Assembly: GCA_022925895.1 (NCBI GenBank)
Contig: JAKSYS010000818.1
Location: forward strand, 1 to 22,249
Origin: Fragilaria crotonensis
Taxonomy: Eukaryota > Bacillariophyta > Fragilariophyceae > Fragilariales > Fragilariaceae
Length of the DNA stretch: 22,249 nt
Direction of reading: 5' to 3'
The notes under the pieces were generated by a model that searched no databases, was not told the origin of the DNA, and saw only the letters and a program-made list of their open reading frames with translations. Of this stretch, positions 1 to 7,850 are shown one piece after another; position 1 is the first letter of the stretch; each line of letters starts with the position of its first letter. Made by a program: the position numbers and the translations under genes.

Positions 1-641
1 GAAGTCTACGCTATGAATCATATGAACAGGAGCACGCCGACGTGAACATCAGAATTGCGTCCAAATGAAGGGGAAAGCACGGATCGTTCGACGGAATTCG
101 GTCAAAATGACCTGCGTCCTTCGGCATGCGGCTGACAATTTCTTGGTAACGGTCGTTACGTACTCAGAGACTCAGAGTATCGTCAAGTAAGGAGAACGTA
201 GGAACTACGTTCTGATACTACTCCTGCGTACTTTCAAACTCCAACCTCCAACAACTTGATCGTCCCTTCGCGTTGGTATGGCCGTACTTGCATCCCGCTG
301 CTTTCGGTGTCGTTGGATGTCACAGCAAGGAAAAGGCGAAAGTCGCCAACAATAGAACAAGAGGTTGATCATTTCTCCATTGACTCCTCCCTAAACTCTT
401 ACTCTAGTACTGACGCATGACGTGTGCCAAGTACAAATTGAAAGGTATTATACTCGTTGTTTAGGTGAAGGGACAACACAACACCGTTGCATTTCTTTCG
501 CGCTGCAAGCAAAGCAAATTAGGTTGTTGAAACTAAACAGCCGACTGCAAGACCACATCCCTACTCACTTTACAACAAGATTCTCTTTCCGAGGACCGAT
601 TCACTTCTAACGTTTGATACGAAACTGCCTCAAGTTGAATT
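1..641. other. 5' flank of the R3H-SUZ gene, no gene seen
   Basis: No convincing protein is seen on either strand. A 62-codon frame on the + strand around 422-610 has no recognisable features; its first ATG would lie in the probable 5' leader of the downstream gene, so at best it is an upstream ORF. The stretch probably holds the promoter and 5' UTR of the R3H-SUZ gene, but I see no TATA box or initiator that I can defend. Confidence 0.4.
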
Positions 642-2129
642 ATGATGACTGCATCGTTGGAACCCTGTGGTGCTCGCGATGATTCGCATTTTGATACTGC
701 GAATGATGCTGATCGTCATGATGATGTTGTGAATGGAGCGAAGCCGACTGCACCAGCATCGCAGATATCGACCCTGAATGGAGCCAAACCATTTGATTCT
801 TCAACTGTCGATCGTCAACAAACTGATGATCAGCATCAGCACCGAATCACCAATCAAGATAAAGTTTGCAATCAATCCCAACATCGACGACCTGCTGCTG
901 CTGCTGCTGCTGCTGCTATTGATTCGGCGTTGTGTTCCGCCTTGTCCGATCCACGCGAACGATTGGCCTTGTTACGGTGTGAACAACAATTCGTCCTTTT
1001 CATGCAAGCGTCAAATGTTGCCGAAATTACAATTGGTGGTGCCTACATCTCCATTATCGTGGGATTGACAAATGCACCTGCTATGAATTCCGATGCCGGG
1101 CTCAGCTTGTACAACAACAATGGAAGTCGATCCACGAGCTTTCAACGATGTTGGCTGCATCGATTGGCTGACCGATTTGGTATCGTGCGCGACATGGTGA
1201 ATAACGAATGGATTCGATGCAAGAAGACACCAGATTCGGCCATTCCAGCTCTCCTTTTGAGTCAATTGGGACCCGAGTTCTATGAATCTGAGCAAACAGC
1301 GGCTCGAAGCATGTCACAGTTGTCACTGGGTGCTCCTGCTGCCGTGGCCACCAAGGGGAGCTTCTCATCTAACAACAAGGCGACCGCTCCAAAACGTTCC
1401 AACAAGATGAAAATTATGAAGCGCGACTCGTCATCCTCATTGGGAGCGTCCAGCATTGATGGGAAAAGGGGCAATGGTTCTTCAAGAACAGCACTGTCCG
1501 ATTCCGACAAGAGTCATCTCAAGCGAGGCACCCTTCCAGAGAAAGAAAGGGCCTATGCGGAAGCTCGTGCTCGCATCTTCAGCGAAGGGGCTGCTGCCGT
1601 CTCTGCGGCAACGAATGGAGACTCTCTGGAGCCAAACATGATTGCAAGTGCTGGTGACCTGCCGAAAGCGTCTTCGTATCAATCGTTGCCGTCGACCTCG
1701 TCAACTGGAGATCAAGAGAGTTTTGATCAAAACGAACCACCCCACCAACGTCCTCGACCAGCTGCCGCAGCCATTGGTGGCATTTCCAAAGTCACATGGC
1801 GGAATCGACAACAAGAAGTCAATGATCCGGATTTTCAGAGGGGCGTCGTGTACAACAATGCTGCTAGTGTTGCTGATGTGTCGTATTATTATGCTGCGTC
1901 GGCTGGAGTACAACATCATGTTCCGAATGCATATTACTATCAACATGCGCAGTATCAACATCAAGAGCGGCAACAACCGCAACGGCTGCACCACTCCGAT
2001 CCTCATAATAGCAACGCGTATGCATCGCAACATCAACAGCAACCGGATCAGTACCAGCAGCAGTACATGGTTGGCGGGGAAGCACAAAGGACAACTACAG
2101 GGCAACCGTCTCCCAGTTCAGGGGTGTAA
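642..2129 (+). CDS. R3H and SUZ domain RNA-binding protein (encore/R3HDM-like)
   Basis: A 495-residue, single-exon protein. Seen: a low-complexity, acidic N-terminus with an 8-Ala run at residues 85-92; a segment starting near residue 101 (RERLALLRCEQQFVLFM) leading to the defining R-x3-H motif RCWLH (R169, H173), followed by RLADRFGI; a SUZ signature with KIMKRD at 257-262 and, after a spacer, TLPEKERAYAEARARIF at 297-313; then NDPDFQRG and a His/Gln/Tyr-rich, disordered C-terminus. Known: R3H domains bind single-stranded nucleic acid and SUZ motifs contact RNA. The pair is typical of cytoplasmic RNA regulators such as Drosophila encore and animal R3HDM/ARPP21 proteins, and related plant proteins exist. 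Inferred: a cytoplasmic mRNA-binding regulator with a prion-like tail. The start is the first of two adjacent ATGs. A 34-residue Gly/Asn-rich insert just before RCWLH is unusual. Confidence 0.85.
   Translation: MMTASLEPCGARDDSHFDTANDADRHDDVVNGAKPTAPASQISTLNGAKPFDSSTVDRQQTDDQHQHRITNQDKVCNQSQHRRPAAAAAAAAIDSALCSALSDPRERLALLRCEQQFVLFMQASNVAEITIGGAYISIIVGLTNAPAMNSDAGLSLYNNNGSRSTSFQRCWLHRLADRFGIVRDMVNNEWIRCKKTPDSAIPALLLSQLGPEFYESEQTAARSMSQLSLGAPAAVATKGSFSSNNKATAPKRSNKMKIMKRDSSSSLGASSIDGKRGNGSSRTALSDSDKSHLKRGTLPEKERAYAEARARIFSEGAAAVSAATNGDSLEPNMIASAGDLPKASSYQSLPSTSSTGDQESFDQNEPPHQRPRPAAAAIGGISKVTWRNRQQEVNDPDFQRGVVYNNAASVADVSYYYAASAGVQHHVPNAYYYQHAQYQHQERQQPQRLHHSDPHNSNAYASQHQQQPDQYQQQYMVGGEAQRTTTGQPSPSSGV
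891..917 (+). repeat. Trinucleotide microsatellite (GCT)8 coding polyalanine
   Basis: One CCT followed by eight GCT codons encodes P84 and A85-A92 of the R3H-SUZ protein. The run is a pure CTG/GCT tract and therefore prone to slippage. It sits in the disordered N-terminal region and not in either domain. Confidence 0.9.
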
Positions 2130-3460
2130 GAGTGGTTTAATTATGTAGGGTTCAGTATATAGAATGTTCTTTCTTGCAGTGACTGTCACCCACCAATTTA
2201 CTTTTCAATACAGCTTCGTCAACTCAAGGGCAGCTTCCCAAGACCGTGATACGTGCATTGCTGGAGAATTCATGCATGTCAACCAGACTTAATGAGCGAC
2301 TACAAAAATGTTTTTGGAGGCCATAATGATGAATGATGTCTGCGTGTCTGTCTATGGTTTTTTGCACACGGAGTACAGCTGTACGTACGCTACTTGTACT
2401 GTACATACGAGATACTTCACTTGGGCAGGATGTAGTACACGTGCTACTGTACTACACTTTACATGTATTAGGAGGACCACCCTACTCGAGTACTCGAGTA
2501 TGGTATGCGTACTATTGTAAGATACTGTACTGAGTAGTCCAGGTACACTGTTGTACTCCGCGTCAGAGGCTACTGGTACGAGTTCAAAGAACGACCCTAC
2601 ATAAATGGCAGCGATTACAAGTGCCATTACTCTGACAAAGTAGTCTAGTAGTCGTACGTACAGTCCATAAAATACTACCTGGTACTACTCCATGTCTAAT
2701 AGCATCTCATCAGTCATCGAGTCGAATCTCGGGGGCTCGTTCCGCCCCAAGACCCAAGATAAAATCTGCTTATACGACGTTTTAAATGGCAAACGAGAGG
2801 AATCCCGGTAGTCATCGGACAATGCAAGCACTTATTTAAGACGGTACCATCAGATTTGTCCATCGTAAAATGTACTCTAGCCAGTAGTATTCGAACGTAG
2901 GGAACTCAGATTGCCATTCATTTCACTTAAACAGGTTATTCGATGAGATTCATTGTATTTGCCGAACTTCTGGAATACCTGGTTGTTAGTACATCGGAAT
3001 TCGGGAAATCCACGTTCAGCCCTGTCCTTCATACCGAGGCAGAGACGATGGAATGCACGAATGTCCACCACATAGCACCTAGTACGAGGACCTACCATCG
3101 AAGGTGCTGATTCCTATTACTCGGAGTGCTTTTCAGACCATAATCGAAACTGCGATTTTGTTCCTTTGTTCCATTTGATCATGTCGTATCTCAATAATCT
3201 AATCGTAGCTGCTACTTGTACGACATACTTCCATGTTCCATACGATCGAAGCACTAGCGAGCAACGTGACCGACATTTAAAGAGAGCGACATAATGTCGT
3301 ATGCATTTTGCGATGCATCTTCTGTCTTGTCGTCGGTGGACATGGTATGCAGTGTATGTGATTGATGGAGTTTGTGACGAGGTAACACCGAAATCACGGA
3401 TAGAATCTATAAGCGTCATCGAGGGGAGTGAGCTTGACCTTTTTCCATTACAGCTGCCCC
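2130..3460. other. Intergenic region, no confident gene
   Basis: This lies between the R3H-SUZ stop and the next gene. Frames here are short and have no family features. A 154-codon minus-strand frame (3117-3581) is basic, low in information and overlaps the better-supported + strand gene at 3461. The segment 2372-2685 is a GTAC cluster (listed separately). Just before 3461 there is a pyrimidine tract ending in TTACAG (3437-3452), which looks like a 3' splice site, so a 5' exon of the next gene may lie in this region. Confidence 0.4.
2372..2685. repeat. GTAC-dense intergenic cluster 1
   Basis: I count 16 GTAC tetramers in about 314 bp, where a random sequence would give one or two. Many are embedded in TACTGTAC, GTACGTAC or AGTACT contexts. 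The cluster includes a perfect 18-bp palindrome at 2483-2500 made of two tandem ACTCGAGT octamers flanked by T and A. It follows the R3H-SUZ gene. Function is unknown. Confidence 0.7.
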
Positions 3461-4009
3461 ATGATGTTGTCGAGAAAAGTGTCGTTTCCTGATGATGACC
3501 ATCTGGCTGTTTGCCTCTCGGGCATTCATTTCTCATCCGAGTTTGACGAGATGCAACAGGAAGGACTGTGGTACTCGGCAAACGATTTTGGGGCTTTCAG
3601 ATGTAATTCGCGAATAGTTGCGAGTGAATGCAAGATGCGAGGAATCGGAAACTTTCTGGCGTCCGCCAATGCAGGTTCTGGAGAATCATTTGAATTGTTG
3701 GTACAATGGTCAAAATACCACCATTCTACTCGAGGGCTGGAGCGACTTTGCAACCCACGTCACGGATCCAATCGAGCGAGACAGCGAAGGGATTGCATCC
3801 GCAGCGTTCTTATGGCCCAAGAGGTTCTACGTCAGCACACTGGAATCCACGAGGACATCAAGTGCTTAATTGTTGCAAAGGTGTCGGCGAAATACTCGGA
3901 AAACGCACGCTGGTTTGCCTCAAGGATGGGGCTTGCGGATGCATGTGCCGTTCCAACACCCCGTTCTCCGACTTCGCAAAATTTCCTGGTCACATTCCGG
4001 GATGAGTAG
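3461..4009 (+). CDS. Small diatom-type hypothetical protein (RKVSF...LWYS type)
   Basis: 182 residues from the ATG at 3461; the frame is open upstream but contains no earlier ATG after the last stop. Seen: RKVSF at residues 5-9, an acidic DDD stretch, GLWYSANDF at 35-43, RGLERL at 91-96, a basic-helical region RARQRRDCIRSVLMAQEVL (105-123), then a helical, Ala/Ser-rich tail ending in FLVTFRDE. Known from memory: diatom genomes encode many uncharacterised proteins with an N-terminal 'RVSF', a W-Y-[ST] motif followed by an acidic/aromatic stretch, then RGLE and an Arg/Gln-rich helix. This protein matches that plan. No function is assigned to the family. A splice-acceptor-like tract ends nine bases before the ATG, so an extra 5' exon is possible. 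Confidence 0.55.
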   Translation: MMLSRKVSFPDDDHLAVCLSGIHFSSEFDEMQQEGLWYSANDFGAFRCNSRIVASECKMRGIGNFLASANAGSGESFELLVQWSKYHHSTRGLERLCNPRHGSNRARQRRDCIRSVLMAQEVLRQHTGIHEDIKCLIVAKVSAKYSENARWFASRMGLADACAVPTPRSPTSQNFLVTFRDE

Positions 4010-4798
4010 AAGGCCAGCGTATTAGCTGGTCGTGTTTATTTCAGGGTCTCGTCTAAGCGACTGCCCGCACGCATATAATTAATGCTGGATCCGATTTGGG
4101 ATGGGTTCGGCAGCAGAGGTCTTGAATTACAAGTAACCCTATGATCCATCGGAGATGCTTGTTGAATCATTTGATACAGTAATACCCACGCGTTTTACAT
4201 CTAGATTCAAGGCCACCAAATCGTGCTTTCTTATATCTGAAATATATTGTTGACGCATTCAACGAGTCCAAACAAGGGCAGTCTACGTTGGTGCGTCCGA
4301 TGCGCGAGTTTTCGGTCATTTGTTGACACAATCAGCTGATTCTGGGGACAGATGCGCCAAAGATGCCCCCCTCAGGCCTCACTCAGGGATGAATCTCAGA
4401 GCTCGACAATCACTGTCTGTGATAATTATAAAGTTATAGGGTAGGAAGATTACTGCATGTTGCTTCGTCGTTCCAATACTGAACAAGGTAGTACTGTAGT
4501 ACTCGTTACTGGTACAGGTTCTGCTATCTGCCAGCAGGGTCCGTCCAATCTTCACGACTAATTCACGCAAGTAGCAAGTACAATGTACTGGTACGTAGTG
4601 AGTAGTGAGTAGTAGACGGTACTTCTCTACCGGTACTTTTGCCGTTTGTCAGTACTGGAAGTGGTACAAGTACTGTACTCGGGACTCGGGACTCAGGAGT
4701 GAGGGGTGCGGGAGGTGGGAGAGGAGCTTCGAGAAACGCGTTTTACAGTTTTCTGGGCTTTCTTGCCAAACCAAGCTTCGACACGACGACCCTCGTTT
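4010..4798. other. Intergenic region upstream of the methyltransferase-like gene
   Basis: No protein-like frame is seen. The right half contains a GTAC cluster (4489-4682) with a short GTAGTGA tandem near 4596-4616. A pyrimidine-rich stretch ending in TTTTACAG at 4741-4748 resembles a splice acceptor and could serve the following gene. The frame of that gene is open back to about 4706 but its first ATG is at 4799. Confidence 0.4.
4489..4682. repeat. GTAC-dense intergenic cluster 2
   Basis: About 12 GTAC tetramers occur in 190 bp, mostly as AGTACT, GGTAC or GTACTGTAC. The cluster lies just upstream of the methyltransferase-like gene and could overlap its promoter or 5' UTR. Confidence 0.65.
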
Positions 4799-5995
4799 AT
4801 GATTCGACGACACAATTCCGATCTACATGCGAACTATGCATATATTCCCGATCCTTTCATGCGGACAAGGCACCGCCGCTTGTGGCTGTCGAGAATCATG
4901 ATGATGCTGGACTCATGTCTTATCTACCAAGCACGAGCGTTCTTCCCTGTCGTAGCACAACATGCAAGCAATGGCGGTTCGTTTCGGTCGTCGTTGCGGC
5001 GCAACATGACCCCGTTCACCCCCGTACTCGCCCACCAACGACGTCGACTGCTGTCCAGCAGCAGGAGCATTACCAGCAGCATAAGTGCTCATGCGAACGA
5101 AGACAACGGTGATACATCAATCCGGAAGAATGAGAACATTATCGACAAACAGAATGCAAAACGAAATCATGTGATGAGTCGTCAGCTAAAACGCGAAGAT
5201 CGCATCTCGTTCCTTGAATATTCACGGAAAAACGGCGTTGAGTTGTCAATTCCAGAGCAAAAGGAGTTACAAGGACTCCTGTCTACCAACAGTGATGATA
5301 GTTCTGATACAGACATCAGTAACTTTGTGGAACAGTATTCATCCCTCGGCTTTTCAGAAGAGCACGTAGCCTTCAAGGCAACCCACAATCAAGTTTTTGC
5401 ACGCCTCATTTCATACTGTCAATCCAAACATGCTGATCGAACCATCAACGTCTTTTACCTCGACGGTCCTTGCGGTGGAACAACTGAGGCACTGTTGATG
5501 AGTTCCAATTCTTCTCCCTCCACAACAGCACGGTTCATTGAGCCCTATCAGTGCTATACTGCCAACCGACATGCATCAACGTGTCGCGCACTGCAACAAC
5601 GGTTCCCAGCCGTTCACGTCCAACATGCATCAGCTGAGGATGCACTGCTACAGACAAGCGTACCATTTCATGCGTTCTACTTTGATGCATGTGGTGGTCA
5701 CGTGCCGATGATTGTCGATATGATGCGGGCGGCACTCGTGCGGAAACAAGGTGAAACTGTCTTGTCATGGCAACCGCCTGTGGCCATGGGATTCTCTATT
5801 CTTGGTGGTGGTCGAGATTGTGTCGACAAGGAACAAGAGGTAATACAGGCGTTGGTGCAAATGGTGAAGCCCATGAAATGTAGAGTTGCTCGAGTTGGTG
5901 ACGATCCAGAAATGTATGGGATAGACGATGTAGGTACCCTAGTCAAGGTTGAGTCCTTGACCATGACCACGTGGGTAATGATAGAACGCGACTAG
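4799..5995 (+). CDS. SAM-dependent methyltransferase-like (Rossmann fold) protein with organelle leader
   Basis: 398 residues from the first in-frame ATG. The second ATG at 4859 gives 378 residues and a leader MRTRHRR + hydrophobic stretch + QARA|FFP, which resembles a diatom plastid signal-peptide cleavage site with Phe at +1. A mitochondrial presequence is the alternative, as Arg/Ser-rich residues follow. Numbered from 4799, the C-terminal half alternates beta strands and helices: INVFYLDGPCGG (about 216-227) resembles motif I; RFIEPYQ gives strand 2 with an acidic end; VHVQHASAEDAL strand 3; FHAFYFDACGG strand 4 (motif IV position); ETVLSWQPP strand 5. Inferred: a class I methyltransferase fold; the substrate is unknown and no specific family was recognised. 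The gene converges on the proteasome gene with a 108-bp gap. Confidence 0.6.
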   Translation: MIRRHNSDLHANYAYIPDPFMRTRHRRLWLSRIMMMLDSCLIYQARAFFPVVAQHASNGGSFRSSLRRNMTPFTPVLAHQRRRLLSSSRSITSSISAHANEDNGDTSIRKNENIIDKQNAKRNHVMSRQLKREDRISFLEYSRKNGVELSIPEQKELQGLLSTNSDDSSDTDISNFVEQYSSLGFSEEHVAFKATHNQVFARLISYCQSKHADRTINVFYLDGPCGGTTEALLMSSNSSPSTTARFIEPYQCYTANRHASTCRALQQRFPAVHVQHASAEDALLQTSVPFHAFYFDACGGHVPMIVDMMRAALVRKQGETVLSWQPPVAMGFSILGGGRDCVDKEQEVIQALVQMVKPMKCRVARVGDDPEMYGIDDVGTLVKVESLTMTTWVMIERD

Positions 5996-6103
5996 GGACA
6001 CCACAATGCCAGTCACAGAGGGCTGCAGAACAATTACATGCATGATACTCTCAAACTATTGATCGGCAGACACATCTCATCCCTGCTGATTGTCTAGCCT
6101 ATT

Positions 6104-7014
6104 CTATTCCTCTCCGGAAGCGCCAGCACGTTTCTCCTCCTGTTCCTGTTCAATTTCCTTGACGACAGTCTCGATTTCGCTTTCTTCGAGCATTGCTTTC
6201 TTTCCTCCACGTCGCACTACACAAATTTCCATTGTCTTGGCACCACTGTCCACAACTTCCAAAAGAGCCTGAATGGCCAATCGTACGCATTGCGACTCCT
6301 CCATTCCCTCGGAATACTGCTTTTCCAAAAACTCCCTTAACGACTTGGCATTCCGCCCAGCAATGACTTGCGCCTTCCATCTGGAATGCGTTCCCGCCGG
6401 ATCTGTCTGATACAATTCCGGAACTCCATTTTCTTCATTCGTCCCGCAGAAAAGAGATGCAATTCCAAATGGTCGGACACCTCCGCGTTGGGTGTACTGT
6501 TGCTGCGTCCTGGCCAAGTATCGTGCCAGGTAGTCAATCGATGGAGCATCCTCCATGGTGAGACGGTAGGATTGGGCCTCCCAGACGGATCTTTTGGATC
6601 AACACACGAGCGTCAGCCGTCAGACCCGCAAAGGCCAAGACGGAACGATCGTCAATCGAAACAATCTTGCGGATCGTACGGGCTTCTTGGAGTCTTTAAT
6701 TTTTTAAATTGTAAAAATGTGTATTGGATAGACATGTTAGGAATTGTGTCCTGATTAACAACATGAAGACAAGATGGAAATCCAGACCTCTACAATGACA
6801 TGACAAACAAATGCCACAACAGAGGACTGGTAGAAAAAACACATGTCTGTCATACTTACTTGGCAAGAGCGCGACGCTCCACAGCAAGGACAACGCAGTC
6901 CTTTCCTTTAATCCCAACGGCAGTACTCCCCCGTCGGACCGCCTCCATGGCGTATTCTACTTGAAACAAGTGACCATCAGGAGAAAAGACGGTGATGGCA
7001 CGATCGTACGACAT
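6104..7014 (-). CDS. PSMA7: 20S proteasome subunit alpha type-7 (alpha4), two exons, with one-base frameshift
   Basis: Exon 1 is 7014-6860 (51 codons plus 2 nt) and exon 2 is 6693-6104, separated by a 166-bp intron (GTAAGT donor, ...AAAG acceptor). Seen: the alpha-subunit signature [20 protein letters not shown] at residues 2-21, then [11 protein letters not shown], and in exon 2 [35 protein letters not shown] and [10 protein letters not shown], ending in a Glu/Lys-rich tail. Known: alpha4 is one of seven subunits forming the outer ring of the 20S core; it has no catalytic role and its tail helps dock activators. Odd: the frame breaks at the GGG of 6580-6582 (minus strand). With one G removed the frame runs ...[19 protein letters not shown] and the CDS becomes exactly 744 nt, 247 residues, the normal length. 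Human alpha4 has 248. The frameshift is probably an assembly indel in an essential gene. Confidence 0.93.
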
Positions 7015-7850
7015 GGTTACAATCAATGGCTTCGTCCAGATTAAATTTGTACGATGCTGAAGGGTGCAGGATCTTTCCATGCGGTTCGACCTGATTCATC
7101 GCGAGAGCAACTGGAGTGCTACGAGCAACGTATTGTACCAACGTACAAGTACCCGTACTCCAGTAGTACTACCAGGACTGTACCAGTAGTATAGTCCTAC
7201 AAGTACAGTTCGATTTGTGTTGATTGGAATTCGCTACTGTATGACATACATCCTGTATCATAGTTCCACTACTGTAGTCAGAAGCACTCCGTACATACTC
7301 GTATTCCAGTACTCTACAGCTCTACAGTACTCCCTGCTACTGCTATACAAGGACTACTACTACCAAGTAACAGTCCTCGAGCGCAGTATAGTTGTAGTGG
7401 CCGAGCAGTCATGGGACGAAAACGCAAACCTCTCTATCCATTCCTATTTCATACTCCAGTCTATCCTTCTAAGTTCACTGTGACCCGCATGCAAATTTAG
7501 CAAGTTAGCACAGTACCCCTATGGCACCTCAGTCTTCATGACATTTTGGTCAACCATTCGTCTTGAACTCTGGACGTTCATACCGGAGTTGGCCAGTCAT
7601 GTTAACGTGCTTTTAAATACCAAGGCGAACCGCCCGGCGAACGCCAGCGATCAATGCCGAGGCGTACTGTTAGAACCCTTGATCACCAAAAGGAATGTTG
7701 GGTCGATGTCGCGTCAACATCCTTACTTGCATTGGCACACACGCGTACGTTGTCTGTCGAGGTTCTAGTCGCAGAGAAAAAAGCTTGTTTCCAAGCGTGA
7801 TGTGCGACCAGATCCAGCAGCAATGAATCTCAAGCTACCAGTAGTCGGTA
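7015..7850. other. Intergenic region upstream of PSMA7, no gene seen
   Basis: It lies between the PSMA7 start and the end of the isochorismatase-TTL gene, both on the minus strand. It should hold the PSMA7 promoter. The only structure seen is the GTAC cluster at 7137-7332. Frames on either strand are short and show no family features. Confidence 0.4.
7137..7332. repeat. GTAC-dense intergenic cluster 3
   Basis: Ten GTAC tetramers occur in about 195 bp, six of them within 7137-7195. It lies about 120 to 320 bp upstream of the PSMA7 start codon, in the presumed promoter. Confidence 0.65.

Noticed and set aside
422-610. 62-codon + strand frame near the left edge
   Set aside because: No recognisable features; at best an upstream ORF in the R3H-SUZ leader.
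1642-2148. 168-codon + strand frame overlapping the R3H-SUZ gene
   Set aside because: It is an overlapping frame of the His/Gln-rich tail with no domain; the main frame has R3H and SUZ motifs.
2715-2750. T-arm-like CGAGTCGAATCTCG
   Set aside because: No acceptor stem or anticodon arm at the right distance upstream.
3117-3581. 154-codon minus-strand frame
   Set aside because: No domain, and it overlaps the better-supported + strand gene at 3461.
6694-6859. 166-bp gap in PSMA7 as a second frameshift
   Set aside because: It has a GTAAGT donor and AAAG acceptor and restores K-L-Q-E-A-R exactly, so it is an intron.
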